NCBI RefSeq assembly: GCF_964036645.1
Contig: NZ_OZ038525.1
Span: 3,352,001 to 3,416,000 of the forward strand
Direction of reading: 5' to 3'
Source of the DNA: Tenacibaculum sp. 190524A02b
GTDB taxonomy: Bacteria > Bacteroidota > Bacteroidia > Flavobacteriales > Flavobacteriaceae
Length of the DNA stretch: 64,000 nucleotides
This document shows, piece after piece, positions 38,174 through 47,900 of the stretch (the first letter of the stretch is position 1; every line of letters starts with the position of its first letter). Made by a program: the position numbers and the translations under genes. A model generated the notes under the pieces. It had not been told where the DNA came from and searched no databases. It saw nothing but the letters and a program-made list of their open reading frames with translations.

Positions 38174-38451
38174 CTTGTGCAAGAAAAAATTTCTCAGAAA
38201 AAAGTTTGTACACTCTTGTACAAGAAATAAAATGCAAAAAAAATATTTGTACAAGCTAGGTTTGTACAACACTGTACAAGAAAATTTCTCAGAAAAAAAA
38301 GTTTGTACAACGCTGTACAAGAAAAAAATTGTAAAAAAAATGTTTGTACAAAACTGGTAGGCACCATACTGTACAAGAAAAATTTTCGAAAAAAAAAGTT
38401 TGTACAGTTGTGTACAATAAAAAAACAAAAACGGAAATTCATTGTACAAAA
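38174..38451 (+). repeat. TGTACA repeat array, alternating 41/56 bp
   Basis: TGTACAAG-type sites start at 38176 (as TGTGCAAG), 38217, 38273, 38314, 38370 and 38411 (as TGTACAAT). The steps are 41, 56, 41, 56 and 41 bp, so the period is 97 bp and about three units are present. Each short unit reads TGTACAAGAAAA, an A/T-rich middle, then AGTTTGTACA. No protein-coding ORF here is credible. The integrase gene follows directly. Confidence 0.85.
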
Positions 38452-38542
38452 AATAACTAGCTTTGTACTGTTTTTTAAAAAGCTATGAAAAATGTATAAA
38501 CGATGTTATCATCCGTTGCTTATTGTTTTGTATACTAGCGAC

Positions 38543-39781
38543 ATGTTAAGTGACCAACAAATTGCTCAAATACCCAAAACTACCAGACATAACTGGAAAA
38601 AATTTACACACCAAGAGTATTATGGGTATCAATGGGCTACTGATTATATTGAGCAATTTGATGCTATAAAGGAGGTATATGCTTCTAAGTTTTTATTTAC
38701 ATCATTACGGTTTTTAATTGCAACTAGAAAAGGGTATTTGCATATGTTAGGAGAATTAGCTCATAACAAAAACCTTTTACAATTACATGCTTCTAAAATA
38801 GTCAGCTCTATAAATCATCTTGCTTCCTTATCTAAAGTATCGGTGGTTACTGCTTGTAAATATTATGGGGTTTCTAAAGATTGGTATTACATACAGAAAA
38901 GAAAATTGATTTGTAACTTAAGTCCTTTTCAAAAATGCTATAAACAACACCCGAATCAGCTAACAGTTAAAGAGGTGGTTGCCATTGAAAATTTAGTTAC
39001 CAATACAGATCATTTTGGAAAAACGAAAACCACTTTATATTACCATGCGATGATTAATAATTTGGTAACTTGTGGGAAATCTACCTTTTTTAAATATGCT
39101 TTGGCTTTAGGGTATAAAAAACCAAAGCGTTTTAAAAACAACTCAAAAAAAGGTTTTAGAGCTTCTCGTATTTTTGAGTGGTTGCATGTAGATATCACTA
39201 ATGTTCGTACTGAAAATAACGGAATGCAAAAAGTAGCTTTTGTAAAAGATAATTTTTCGAAAGCAATTTTACATTACAGTTCTACCGATGGAAAAACTGG
39301 TAGCGAATTTATTAAAAACCTTTTTCAAGAAACTTTTGAGAAGTATCAATTATTGAATACAGTGAGTCCGATTAACATTTTGTCTGATGGTGGAAGTGAA
39401 AACAAAGGAGAACTTTTAACTTGGATTCAAGATATACAAGCTCCGCCAACAGTTACCAAAATTACTGCTCAAACAAAAGAGTTTCCTTTTTCTAATTCCA
39501 TGTCAGAAAGTACACATAGTATTTATAAAACCGAATTTATGAACGGAAAGCTGTCTTTAAATACCCAAACACATTTACAATCTTTAGAACGGTTTGTTCA
39601 ATATTATAATTATGAAAGATATCCTACTGAGCTTTATGGATATACTCCTATGGAAATTATACAAGGTAAAATTCCTGATAAAAATAGGTTTAAACAACAA
39701 ATACTATTGGCTAGAATGAATAGGCTTAGCAGCAATCAACAGTTTAATGATTGTACAAAAATCATGGCTTGTAATATTTAA
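38543..39781 (+). CDS. DDE integrase/transposase (rve family)
   Basis: 412-residue integrase-core protein in one uninterrupted frame. The N-terminal 200 residues contain helix-turn-helix-like stretches (LSDQQIAQIPKTT; VVTACKYYGVSKDWYY). The catalytic core shows all three acids: Asp217 (EWLHVDITNV), Asp282 (ILSDGGSENKG) and Glu322 (SNSMSESTHS), spaced DD39E. A longer start at 38492 was rejected because the extra 17 residues are not family-like. It lies 92 bp after the TGTACA array and is followed by a terminator. The protein resembles IS481/IS3-type cores, but without flanking inverted repeats I cannot place it in an IS family; it may act on the TGTACA repeats. Confidence 0.85.
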   Translation: MLSDQQIAQIPKTTRHNWKKFTHQEYYGYQWATDYIEQFDAIKEVYASKFLFTSLRFLIATRKGYLHMLGELAHNKNLLQLHASKIVSSINHLASLSKVSVVTACKYYGVSKDWYYIQKRKLICNLSPFQKCYKQHPNQLTVKEVVAIENLVTNTDHFGKTKTTLYYHAMINNLVTCGKSTFFKYALALGYKKPKRFKNNSKKGFRASRIFEWLHVDITNVRTENNGMQKVAFVKDNFSKAILHYSSTDGKTGSEFIKNLFQETFEKYQLLNTVSPINILSDGGSENKGELLTWIQDIQAPPTVTKITAQTKEFPFSNSMSESTHSIYKTEFMNGKLSLNTQTHLQSLERFVQYYNYERYPTELYGYTPMEIIQGKIPDKNRFKQQILLARMNRLSSNQQFNDCTKIMACNI

Positions 39782-39842
39782 AAGTATTAAAAAACAGTGT
39801 TTTTAATCTTTCTTTACTAATTAGTACTTTTTTTAAAATGTA

Positions 39843-39880
39843 AAAACCACGCTATATAGGTATAACGTGGTTTTATTTTT
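39843..39880 (+). terminator. terminator after the integrase gene
   Basis: Arms AAAACCACG and CGTGGTTTT, with an inner TATA/TATA pairing, followed by TTTTATTTTT on the plus strand. The opposite side also has a T-run, so it may serve both directions. Confidence 0.85.
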
Positions 39881-39906
39881 ATTGTTTTACTTACCAATAC
39901 TGGATA

Positions 39907-40002
39907 CAGATTACAAATCTGCACTAGCATTTATACTTTATAACTGGGCTCCATAAATATCTTCTTAACCCTTAGTATTACTAAGAAATTCCAATATTGG
40001 AA
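39907..40002. repeat. cluster of three short palindromes
   Basis: CAGATTACAAATCTG (39907-39921), CTTAGTATTACTAAG (39971-39985) and TTCCAATATTGGAA (39989-40002) are perfect dyads within 96 bp of non-coding DNA. They lie at the end of the Rhs tip and lipoprotein cassette, between the integrase terminator and the lipoprotein stop. Confidence 0.6.
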
Positions 40003-40042
40003 CCTTTTTGTCGTGGTTTTAAGTAGAGAGTGCACACTACCA

Positions 40043-40333
40043 TTATTTACAATTCTTATTAAACCAATCCTCCCAAGCTCTAATATCTTTGCTTTTGACT
40101 TCATGCTTACCTATCCAATCTCCTTGATTAATAGCTTTTATACCAGTGAAATTTTCAATAGATTCTATTTTATCACTAATTTTCTCAATTGTATAAATAG
40201 TATCTTTAGTGTTTTCACTATATTCCTTTAAATATTTTAACTCTTTTAAATATTTAAAACATTCTTTTTGATTACTTCTTTGTTTACATGAAGAAAAAAT
40301 AAAAACTACAACTAAAAATTTTAATATTTTCAT
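40043..40333 (-). CDS. small lipoprotein, candidate Rhs-tip immunity protein
   Basis: 96-residue lipoprotein: signal sequence with lipobox FSSC (Cys16), then a Lys/Glu-rich helical region and a C-terminal segment DWIGKHEVKSKDIRAWEDWF. Its ATG overlaps the TGA of the Rhs protein (ATGA), so translation is coupled to that gene. The small AT-rich gene directly behind the variable tip of an Rhs protein is the usual place of a cognate immunity gene, and a lipid anchor would put it in the periplasm where an exported toxin would first harm kin. No immunity-family motif is recognised, so the role rests on position. Confidence 0.7.
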   Translation of the reverse strand: MKILKFLVVVFIFSSCKQRSNQKECFKYLKELKYLKEYSENTKDTIYTIEKISDKIESIENFTGIKAINQGDWIGKHEVKSKDIRAWEDWFNKNCK

Positions 40334-43300
40334 TTGGGTGTCACTTTTATAATATTGTTATTAGATATTTGTATTGATATATACTTAAGCTTTCCATTTT
40401 TCCTGTAAGGAACTAAAAAACCATTTCTATTTCTTGTCATCTGTGATTGAACCCTTTCAGAGCCATTAATTAAGTTTTCTGCTTTTGAAGCCTTAGAATG
40501 AGCACTTCTATATTCTTCTCCTAGTTTTTGCTTTCTATATTGTTCTACAAACTCATGTAAAAGAGCAGCTCCAGAAGTCTGAACATCACTCGTACTACCA
40601 AATTTTTCTATATCTGATATATCTATTTCTTCTAACTCATAACTACCTATAAAAACTTGGTTAGATTTTTCAGAAACCCCAATCGTAATATTTTCATCAT
40701 CTTTGATAATAGTACCTAATAATTTTGCAATTAATGATACATTTTTACTGATTTTTCCTTTCTTGTTAGTTTTTTGAAGAGATAATACCCCTTTTTTAGA
40801 AGAAACTTTATAAAAACCGTTTAAAGCAGTATTTAATACATCTACTGTTCTTTTAATTAATTTTTCATCTCCAGTTAGAGTAATTTTATCATCTACTTTA
40901 TTGTTATTACTTCCATCAGCATTACCCCCGTTTTTAGCATACTTAATAGCTTCTTCTTCAGAAACAACTGTTCCATTTATCACATATTGCTGTGTTTCAA
41001 AATTATAAATAGAATCTGCTCCACTAGGGTCAGCGAAAAACACAGGATTATTGTCAAAAGCATTATAAGTAGAGTTACTCCAATGCGTAACAGGGTCAAT
41101 CGAAGTCCATCTTGCAATAGCTGGGTCATAACTTCTCATATCCATTTCCATTAGGTTTAATCCTAATGATTCTTCTAACTCAATCCCGTTATAACCAAAC
41201 TTCTGCGCGGTGCTGTTTCCAAGCGAAGAAACGTTGTTATTATACCCTTTATGCTTTAATCCAAAGGGATAATAGTTAGATTCTTCTATGATTTCAGTAC
41301 TAGGTGTAATAACACCATCTTTGTTATTATCTGTATATGATAATCGTATGTTTCCTAGATGGTCTTTATATTGATATACATAGTTAAAAGCGCCTCCATC
41401 ATATTTTACATGCCCTTCTGGATGACTAATAAACTCTAAATTAGTCACTCCTACTTTTGGGAAATAATCATACACATAATCACCTGCGTATTGTGTTACA
41501 TTCCTTGCATTATTAGACACTACTTGTTTTTCTAACTTAACACCTGTAGCGTCATATACATATACTATTTCTTCACGATTAGGTATTTTAGCTACTCTTG
41601 TAGGTAAGCCTAAGTGGTTATAATCTATAAGATTAATTCCTTTATTTATATCTGATTTTAAATTCCCGTTAACATCGTAGTAGTATTCTGTATCCACATT
41701 TGCTCCATCTTTGAAGCCATGTGCTTTATGAGAACTATGCGCACGGTCTGTTACTTTTTGTAGTTTGTTTCCACTATCATAACTATAACTAAGGTCATCC
41801 ATTAACTGGCTATGTCCCCAAGCGTCTCGATAGTTTCTTTTTAACTGGGTAAGGTTTCCATTTTTGTCGTACAAGATGTTAAACACACTAAAGTTATGCT
41901 CTTCCCCAGTGGCAGTGTAGTCTGCAAGTGTGATTCGATTCAAAGCATCGTAACCATATTGATAACTTCTTAACTTGTTATCATTAGCTGTTAGCCAATT
42001 GGTTTGGGCTATGTTTCCATTATATAAACGTTTGCTTTGGTCGGTCACATCATTGTATTGAAGGCTAAAGTTAAATAAATCATTATCATCTACCGCATCT
42101 TCGTTGATCTTTTTTAACCAACCACGTACATTGTACGTATAATCTACTTTTTGTAATCCTTTACTATTGTCTACAATTTTAAAATCTTTGATTTTCCCAC
42201 CTGTATGATACATAGAAATATCTCCTAACAAACTTCCTGTTGATGGCGTTTGTGAAATATAAAATGTCTCGCCATTCTTTTTGTAATGTATCTCACTTCC
42301 TATACGTTCTACTCTAAATACATCGCCTACTTTATAGGTTGTTTTTTGTCCTTTTGGTTTTCCTTTTTCATAAATATGAACAGTATTTGAATTTCTAATA
42401 TAAATTGCGTACTTAATTGTATTATAGTGTGCATTGGTGTTTGCATTAGATAATCCAACCATATAATATTTATTAACTTGAGTAGCTGAAAACTCTACAT
42501 AACCATCTTGATTAAAACTTCCTAGGGTAGCTAAACCAACTGCCCAACCTAAACCTCCTATTTTACTTATTACACCTTTATTAATACTAATACCACTAGT
42601 TACATCTTTATAACCTGCTCTTGTTCCATTACCAGTTTGCTTACTTTCTAGTTGCCCTAACTCATCATAATTGTTTTTAACTATACGCTCAGAAATTTGC
42701 TCATTGATTTGTTGGGTTTGACTTACCAATCTATCCATATGATCGTATTCAAAACGATCTACCGTAACAATAGCATCCTTGCCTGTTTTTGTGTGCGTGG
42801 TTTTGGTTTCTAAAACCTTGCCTGTAAAGTCATCTAACTTGCTTTCTACTATATCCGTAGTTTGTAAATACTCATTTTTATTTGCCACATAAATAGTTCT
42901 TCCTTTAGTATCATAACCATTAATAGTCATTACCCATTTTGGTTCTCCTCCTATTAATACTTTTGATTTTGTACCTGTAACAAGACCTTTAACATTATTA
43001 GTTGTTGTTACATTTTGTACGGTTGAAGGTACTACTAATCCATGTTTCCAATAATCATAATTATCATAATAAGTAATGCTATAAATATCATTGACAAAAA
43101 TTACATTGGGATAAGCATTATTGGTGTAATGATATAAATGATTCCCTCTTTCTTCAAACAGGGTATTATGATTATTAGCCGCTTCTTGAACAACAATTCT
43201 GTTATTATTGTTTTTAAAAATCCCTGTATAAACAACCCTTCCTAAAATATCGTATTTCGTAAATAACCACTTCCCTTGACTTTTTAAGTTTGCATCCTGC

Positions 43301-44967
43301 GTTAAAACCGGTCTATCTAATTTATCATACACTATATATTCCCATCCCTTACCAGCTATTTTCTTTTCTACCAATCGGTTTCTGTGGTCGTATTTGTATT
43401 GATAACATAACTCGGATAGTTCACTTGTTGAAACCCCATCATTGGTGGTTACTTTTGGAGGCAGTACATAGGTTAAATTTCCAAAATCATCATATACATA
43501 ATAGGTGTCGTGCGCTTGGTTGGCATTGTAAGTGCGCTTTAAAACTACTTGTCCTTGTTTGTTTTTAAACTCTTGTGTAGTATGGTTGTTACCATCTGTA
43601 GCTTCCCAGTTTTCATCTTTGGTCACTGTTTTACTCAATTCACCTGCTTTGTAATACCCATTATTGGTTGTTCTAGTTCTTAAAGTTGGTGTATAGGTAT
43701 TGTTAGCAAAACTGGTAGTTACATAATAATTACGTACTTCTGAAGCACTATTAGTTGCATATTCAAATTTGATACTATGGCTATTGTTAGTATACCCTTT
43801 TGCTGAATAAGTACTTCCTTTTTTCCAGTCTTTTCCGGGTGCTGCTTGTTCAAAGACTCTATTTAATGGAGAATCTTCCAATACTTTTTCTGAATAAGCA
43901 TTGACCTCTGGTAAAGAAACGCCTGCAAAATCAGTAGTATGCTTAGTTTGGTAATAGGCATTCGTAGCTGTGGCTATATCTCCTGTTCGTATGTCTGCAC
44001 TAGTAGCAGAAGCATAGGGTAGGTATTCTTTGGTTTGACGTCCAAACTCATCATACTCAAAATGTGTAACAATATCTTTTGGTGCTGCTAAAGAACTGAT
44101 AGCACTCTTTGAGTTTACAATTTCTTCTACTGTTAAATCACCGCCATCTACTTGTTGAAATAATGGACTCCAAAAATATTGACGCACGCTGGTATCTGTA
44201 CAATAGTATAAATAGTTACGTAATTGCGTGGTATGTACATTAGAACGCCAAGTATACTCCGCACCATCTAAAACTTTATTCCCTTGTTTATCATACACTC
44301 CACTAACTCCTGTATCTCCTCCTGTATAATCATGCGGATGTACAATACCTACTAATAAATACCATTCATTTGCTTTAGGTAAAAAAGGTGATAAAAAATA
44401 AGGGTTTGGATTAGCTGTACCATTCAAATTGTTTACATTTCTAGTACCATGATAAGTTCTTCCTTGAGCTCTTCCTCCTACTTTATTCTTTTTTACCCAT
44501 ACTGTATAACGGTAGGTTTTGGTATTATCAATAGTAAAATAATCAGTATTCCAACCTCCATCTGCATCATCTCCTGAATTAGGTATACATTCCCATAATA
44601 AATCATTTGATCCAAATGGCGTTGTTCCATTTATAATTTTGTTTTCTACACTCCCGCCATTACGGTTGTAAAAATCAGTAGCTGTGTTATTGACCGTCCA
44701 ATCAATAGGCATTTCATTGGCATTGGTTAAAACCCCTCCGGCTTGTAAAGCAATACTTTGTTTTGGACGTCCTAAACCGTCAAAATATTGAATGGTGGTA
44801 CTTACCTCGTCTTTGTTATCTCCTGTAACTTTTGTGGTACGTGCTTTTTTATACGTTTTACTTACCACATAGTTTTCTGTTTGTGTTTGGGCTTGTAGTC
44901 CCATAGCTAGTAGCGTGCATCCGACAACTAAACTTGCTTTGACTTTGTTAATAAATTTCCTTTTCAT
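40330..44967 (-). CDS. Rhs repeat-associated core protein with HExxE tip
   Basis: 1545-residue exported Rhs protein with a signal peptide (about 1-27, LQAQ). After a DUF6443-like N-terminus (VSTTIQYFDGLGRPKQS, about 50-75) come two inserted beta-sandwich or lectin-like domains (about 110-272 and 789-930), YD repeats (FEYDEFGRQ, YVYDDFGNL, YDHRNRL), and the Rhs core (DHLGNIRLSYTD about 1202, RSYDPAIARWTSIDP about 1275-1290). The core ends at NPVFFADPSGAD, after which a 227-residue tip (about 1319-1545) is unrelated to the repeats. The tip carries HEFVEQ at 1471 and AHSKASKAE 18 residues later, a possible zinc-metallopeptidase pattern. It is cotranslated with the lipoprotein behind it. Confidence 0.85.
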   Translation of the reverse strand: MKRKFINKVKASLVVGCTLLAMGLQAQTQTENYVVSKTYKKARTTKVTGDNKDEVSTTIQYFDGLGRPKQSIALQAGGVLTNANEMPIDWTVNNTATDFYNRNGGSVENKIINGTTPFGSNDLLWECIPNSGDDADGGWNTDYFTIDNTKTYRYTVWVKKNKVGGRAQGRTYHGTRNVNNLNGTANPNPYFLSPFLPKANEWYLLVGIVHPHDYTGGDTGVSGVYDKQGNKVLDGAEYTWRSNVHTTQLRNYLYYCTDTSVRQYFWSPLFQQVDGGDLTVEEIVNSKSAISSLAAPKDIVTHFEYDEFGRQTKEYLPYASATSADIRTGDIATATNAYYQTKHTTDFAGVSLPEVNAYSEKVLEDSPLNRVFEQAAPGKDWKKGSTYSAKGYTNNSHSIKFEYATNSASEVRNYYVTTSFANNTYTPTLRTRTTNNGYYKAGELSKTVTKDENWEATDGNNHTTQEFKNKQGQVVLKRTYNANQAHDTYYVYDDFGNLTYVLPPKVTTNDGVSTSELSELCYQYKYDHRNRLVEKKIAGKGWEYIVYDKLDRPVLTQDANLKSQGKWLFTKYDILGRVVYTGIFKNNNNRIVVQEAANNHNTLFEERGNHLYHYTNNAYPNVIFVNDIYSITYYDNYDYWKHGLVVPSTVQNVTTTNNVKGLVTGTKSKVLIGGEPKWVMTINGYDTKGRTIYVANKNEYLQTTDIVESKLDDFTGKVLETKTTHTKTGKDAIVTVDRFEYDHMDRLVSQTQQINEQISERIVKNNYDELGQLESKQTGNGTRAGYKDVTSGISINKGVISKIGGLGWAVGLATLGSFNQDGYVEFSATQVNKYYMVGLSNANTNAHYNTIKYAIYIRNSNTVHIYEKGKPKGQKTTYKVGDVFRVERIGSEIHYKKNGETFYISQTPSTGSLLGDISMYHTGGKIKDFKIVDNSKGLQKVDYTYNVRGWLKKINEDAVDDNDLFNFSLQYNDVTDQSKRLYNGNIAQTNWLTANDNKLRSYQYGYDALNRITLADYTATGEEHNFSVFNILYDKNGNLTQLKRNYRDAWGHSQLMDDLSYSYDSGNKLQKVTDRAHSSHKAHGFKDGANVDTEYYYDVNGNLKSDINKGINLIDYNHLGLPTRVAKIPNREEIVYVYDATGVKLEKQVVSNNARNVTQYAGDYVYDYFPKVGVTNLEFISHPEGHVKYDGGAFNYVYQYKDHLGNIRLSYTDNNKDGVITPSTEIIEESNYYPFGLKHKGYNNNVSSLGNSTAQKFGYNGIELEESLGLNLMEMDMRSYDPAIARWTSIDPVTHWSNSTYNAFDNNPVFFADPSGADSIYNFETQQYVINGTVVSEEEAIKYAKNGGNADGSNNNKVDDKITLTGDEKLIKRTVDVLNTALNGFYKVSSKKGVLSLQKTNKKGKISKNVSLIAKLLGTIIKDDENITIGVSEKSNQVFIGSYELEEIDISDIEKFGSTSDVQTSGAALLHEFVEQYRKQKLGEEYRSAHSKASKAENLINGSERVQSQMTRNRNGFLVPYRKNGKLKYISIQISNNNIIKVTPK

Positions 44968-44972
44968 GACGC

Positions 44973-47900
44973 TTAGTTTTTATAGTGATACTCATTTTCT
45001 TTTACAATATGTCCGTCTGAATTTTTAACCAAGTGCAAACGGTTAAAAGCATCGTACTCATAATACATGGTAATTCCTCTTGGATCGGTAACACTGGTAA
45101 CACCTACTAATGGATTGTAGGTAAAGGTAGTTACCTGCGTAGCTTCATTGGCAAAGCTGTTTCGTAAGGTTTGTAAACGTGTTCTTAATGTATTTTCAGT
45201 TGCTTCTGAAACATCATTATTCGAGGCTGTAATGGCATTGTTTATCGCAGTTTGTTGTGCGCTAGTAATACTGCCATATCCTTCTATTTTTGCAATGGGT
45301 TGGGTTTGCTGATAGCCCCAAACGTAATAGATTTTTGTCCCGTCTTTTTTACTTACTTCTACTGGATTTCCTTTATTGTCATAGTCATGATATACTACAC
45401 GGTCTTCCAATCCTGATACCCCTTTTGCCGTTTGTACAAATTCTGGTAAATACAAACCTCCAAAGTTTTTGTAATTGGTACGTTGGGTAGATTGTAACAC
45501 ATTGTTTTTATAGCTTTCTACCTGCACAGGTTCTGCAATACGGTTTTGGGTTTTTAACTGATCTATAGCGGCTTTTTCTGCAATAGTTAAATTGTCATGC
45601 CTTAATGAAGAAGTACTTGTCACATCATCAGGATAATAGGTTTTGGTTTTTAACACCAAACCATTACTATCAGTAGTTTCGGTACGTGTAAGTTGTAAAT
45701 GTTGGTCATTGTCATAAAAATAGTTGGTGCTGCTTGTTATGGGGTTTTCTCCATTGTCATCGTATAGCTTTTGTTCACTTCTATCCATATAGAACCAGTT
45801 TGTTCTATACCTTGTTTCCATAACATCTAAATTAGATAGGTTACGTAAATCTGGTCTTGTAAATATGGTTCCTAATTCGTAAACCCTTTTAATTGTATAA
45901 CCATAAACAACATCATTAAACCTATTATCTCTTTTATATTGGTTGGTAACTTCTTGTACTTTAATAAAAGTATCTTCTTTCTTTTTTAATAGGGTTTTCC
46001 TTTTTAATAAACCATTATCCCATCCAAAATTATCAAAAGGACTATTTTCTATTATTGAGCCGTAAACTATAGCTGGAGGAGTATCTGGTTTAACAAAATA
46101 TTCATATTGTTCACCTCCTTTTTCAAAATTATCTCCACCATAGCTTACTGTTACATATTTATAATTGGTATTAAAGGCTGAGGATGACTCGTATAAATTC
46201 CGTAAGCTAGAAGAAGTTAGTGATTTGTGAGTGTAATAATTATAAAATCCTGAGATAGGAATCCCTTCTTGACATGGTGTAGTACTTACAAGATTAGAAA
46301 CATACCAAGGCGAACGATAATTAAAACCTGATGATTTGTTTAAGTTATTCAAATCACCATAGTAATATCTTATAGTTTCTGTTTTTCCTACATTTGGTAT
46401 ATTCTCTTTCTTTTTTATTCGTAATCCACCAATAAGATCTGTTTTTTCAATAGTTTCAGGTATTGGCTTTTCTTTATGAAATAAAAAACTAGCACCAGCA
46501 ATTACACAATCTCCTCCATTGAGTGAGAACCTGTAGGTAGTATTTGCATCTAGCTTGATATAAAATGTTTTGTGGAATCTATTTGGAGCAATTGTAGCAC
46601 CTGTACCTATTGATGTTAAGCCCGCAACACTCTTAACATACAATTGTTCTAATTGTGATTTATTAACATTATAAACACTAAAATTGGCACTTACTCTATG
46701 GGGAGGAATACTTTTATTTCTACAACTCTCTGAAAAATCATCTAAACTTACGTAAGCGTTAATAACAATGTCTTGCTCATAATTAGGTGTGGTTATTTCT
46801 CCTGATTCATCAATTTGTATACCGTCTAAAGTAGTACCTCCAGGAGGCGGAGGACCAGGAAAATCGCCTGAGCTTATTGATACTAGTGTTTTATCAGGGT
46901 ACACATCTTTTACTACAGTTCTTGAATGGTTTTCATAAGTAAATTTACTAATTCCTTTTGTGGGGTATTCTATTTCTTCTAATATACCATATTGACACAC
47001 TATAGGGTCAATTTCTTTATCTGCTCCTATATTTTGAACACTTAAAGCGGTAGAAAATGTTTCTGTTTTTGATGGGTTTGGAAAAAAATACAAATTGTTT
47101 TTACCATTGTAATACCCCCAATGATCTTGGCTAAACGACATACGTTCAGGTAATAATTCAGGGGTTTTGTATTGGAATACATATTTTTTAGAAGGATCTT
47201 TATAAATTACTTCTTCTAAAAAAACTCTATTTTTATCCGTTATTAAATGCTTTAATGTAAAAGCTTCTATTTCTGATTCTTTACTTAATGTAATTTCATC
47301 TACTAGATTAGTTATACCAACATCTGGGTTGTTTTTGTACTTTATAACTAAAGTAGTATTGTCATTATTATTAGTAATACGTTTTAGTTTTTTCCCTCCA
47401 ATAACACGTATCATAGTGGTAGATACTCTACTTATTTCTGCATTAGAGCCTAAAATACTACCTTTGCAATCTACTTGATAAAATGGTTCTAAAACAGTTA
47501 AAGATTGTGCTTTGTTAGAGTCATAAGTATAGGCATCTGATTCATAAGTCAAATAAATTTCATCTCCTTTTGGGTGAGTAATTTTAGTTAGATACCAAGC
47601 TGTTTTTGCTGGCAAACTTTCTACATTATGTCCTTGTCCGTAGGTTCTATTTGCTGTTTTTTCAAAAACAGTAAAATAATATAGTACTCCTAATGTATCT
47701 GTAATTGTAAATCCGTCATTAGTCATTTCAATTTGAAACCCCTTAGGTATTAGGGGTACAATGTTTTTATCATTGTCAAGTATAAATTGCCCCGAATGTC
47801 CTAAGAAGTTGTAATTAAAAACATCAATTGAAGTATCTTTTAGATTTTCTCTATTATTAGTAATAGCAAAAGATTCAAAATAACGGATAGTTTCTCTATC

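Noticed and set aside
38174..38451. CRISPR-like array
   Set aside because: The intervals between TGTACA sites are themselves similar A-rich repeats and not unique spacers, steps alternate between 41 and 56 bp, and no cas gene is nearby.
38168..38488. Short ORFs on both strands within the repeat array
   Set aside because: They are Lys/Phe/Tyr/Cys low-complexity translations of the A/T-rich repeat in several frames at once, with no family-like features.
39751..39758. TTGTACAA as right end of the integrase element
   Set aside because: A single 8-bp match inside the coding end, without the flanking A-rich context or spacing of the true repeat units. It may be chance.
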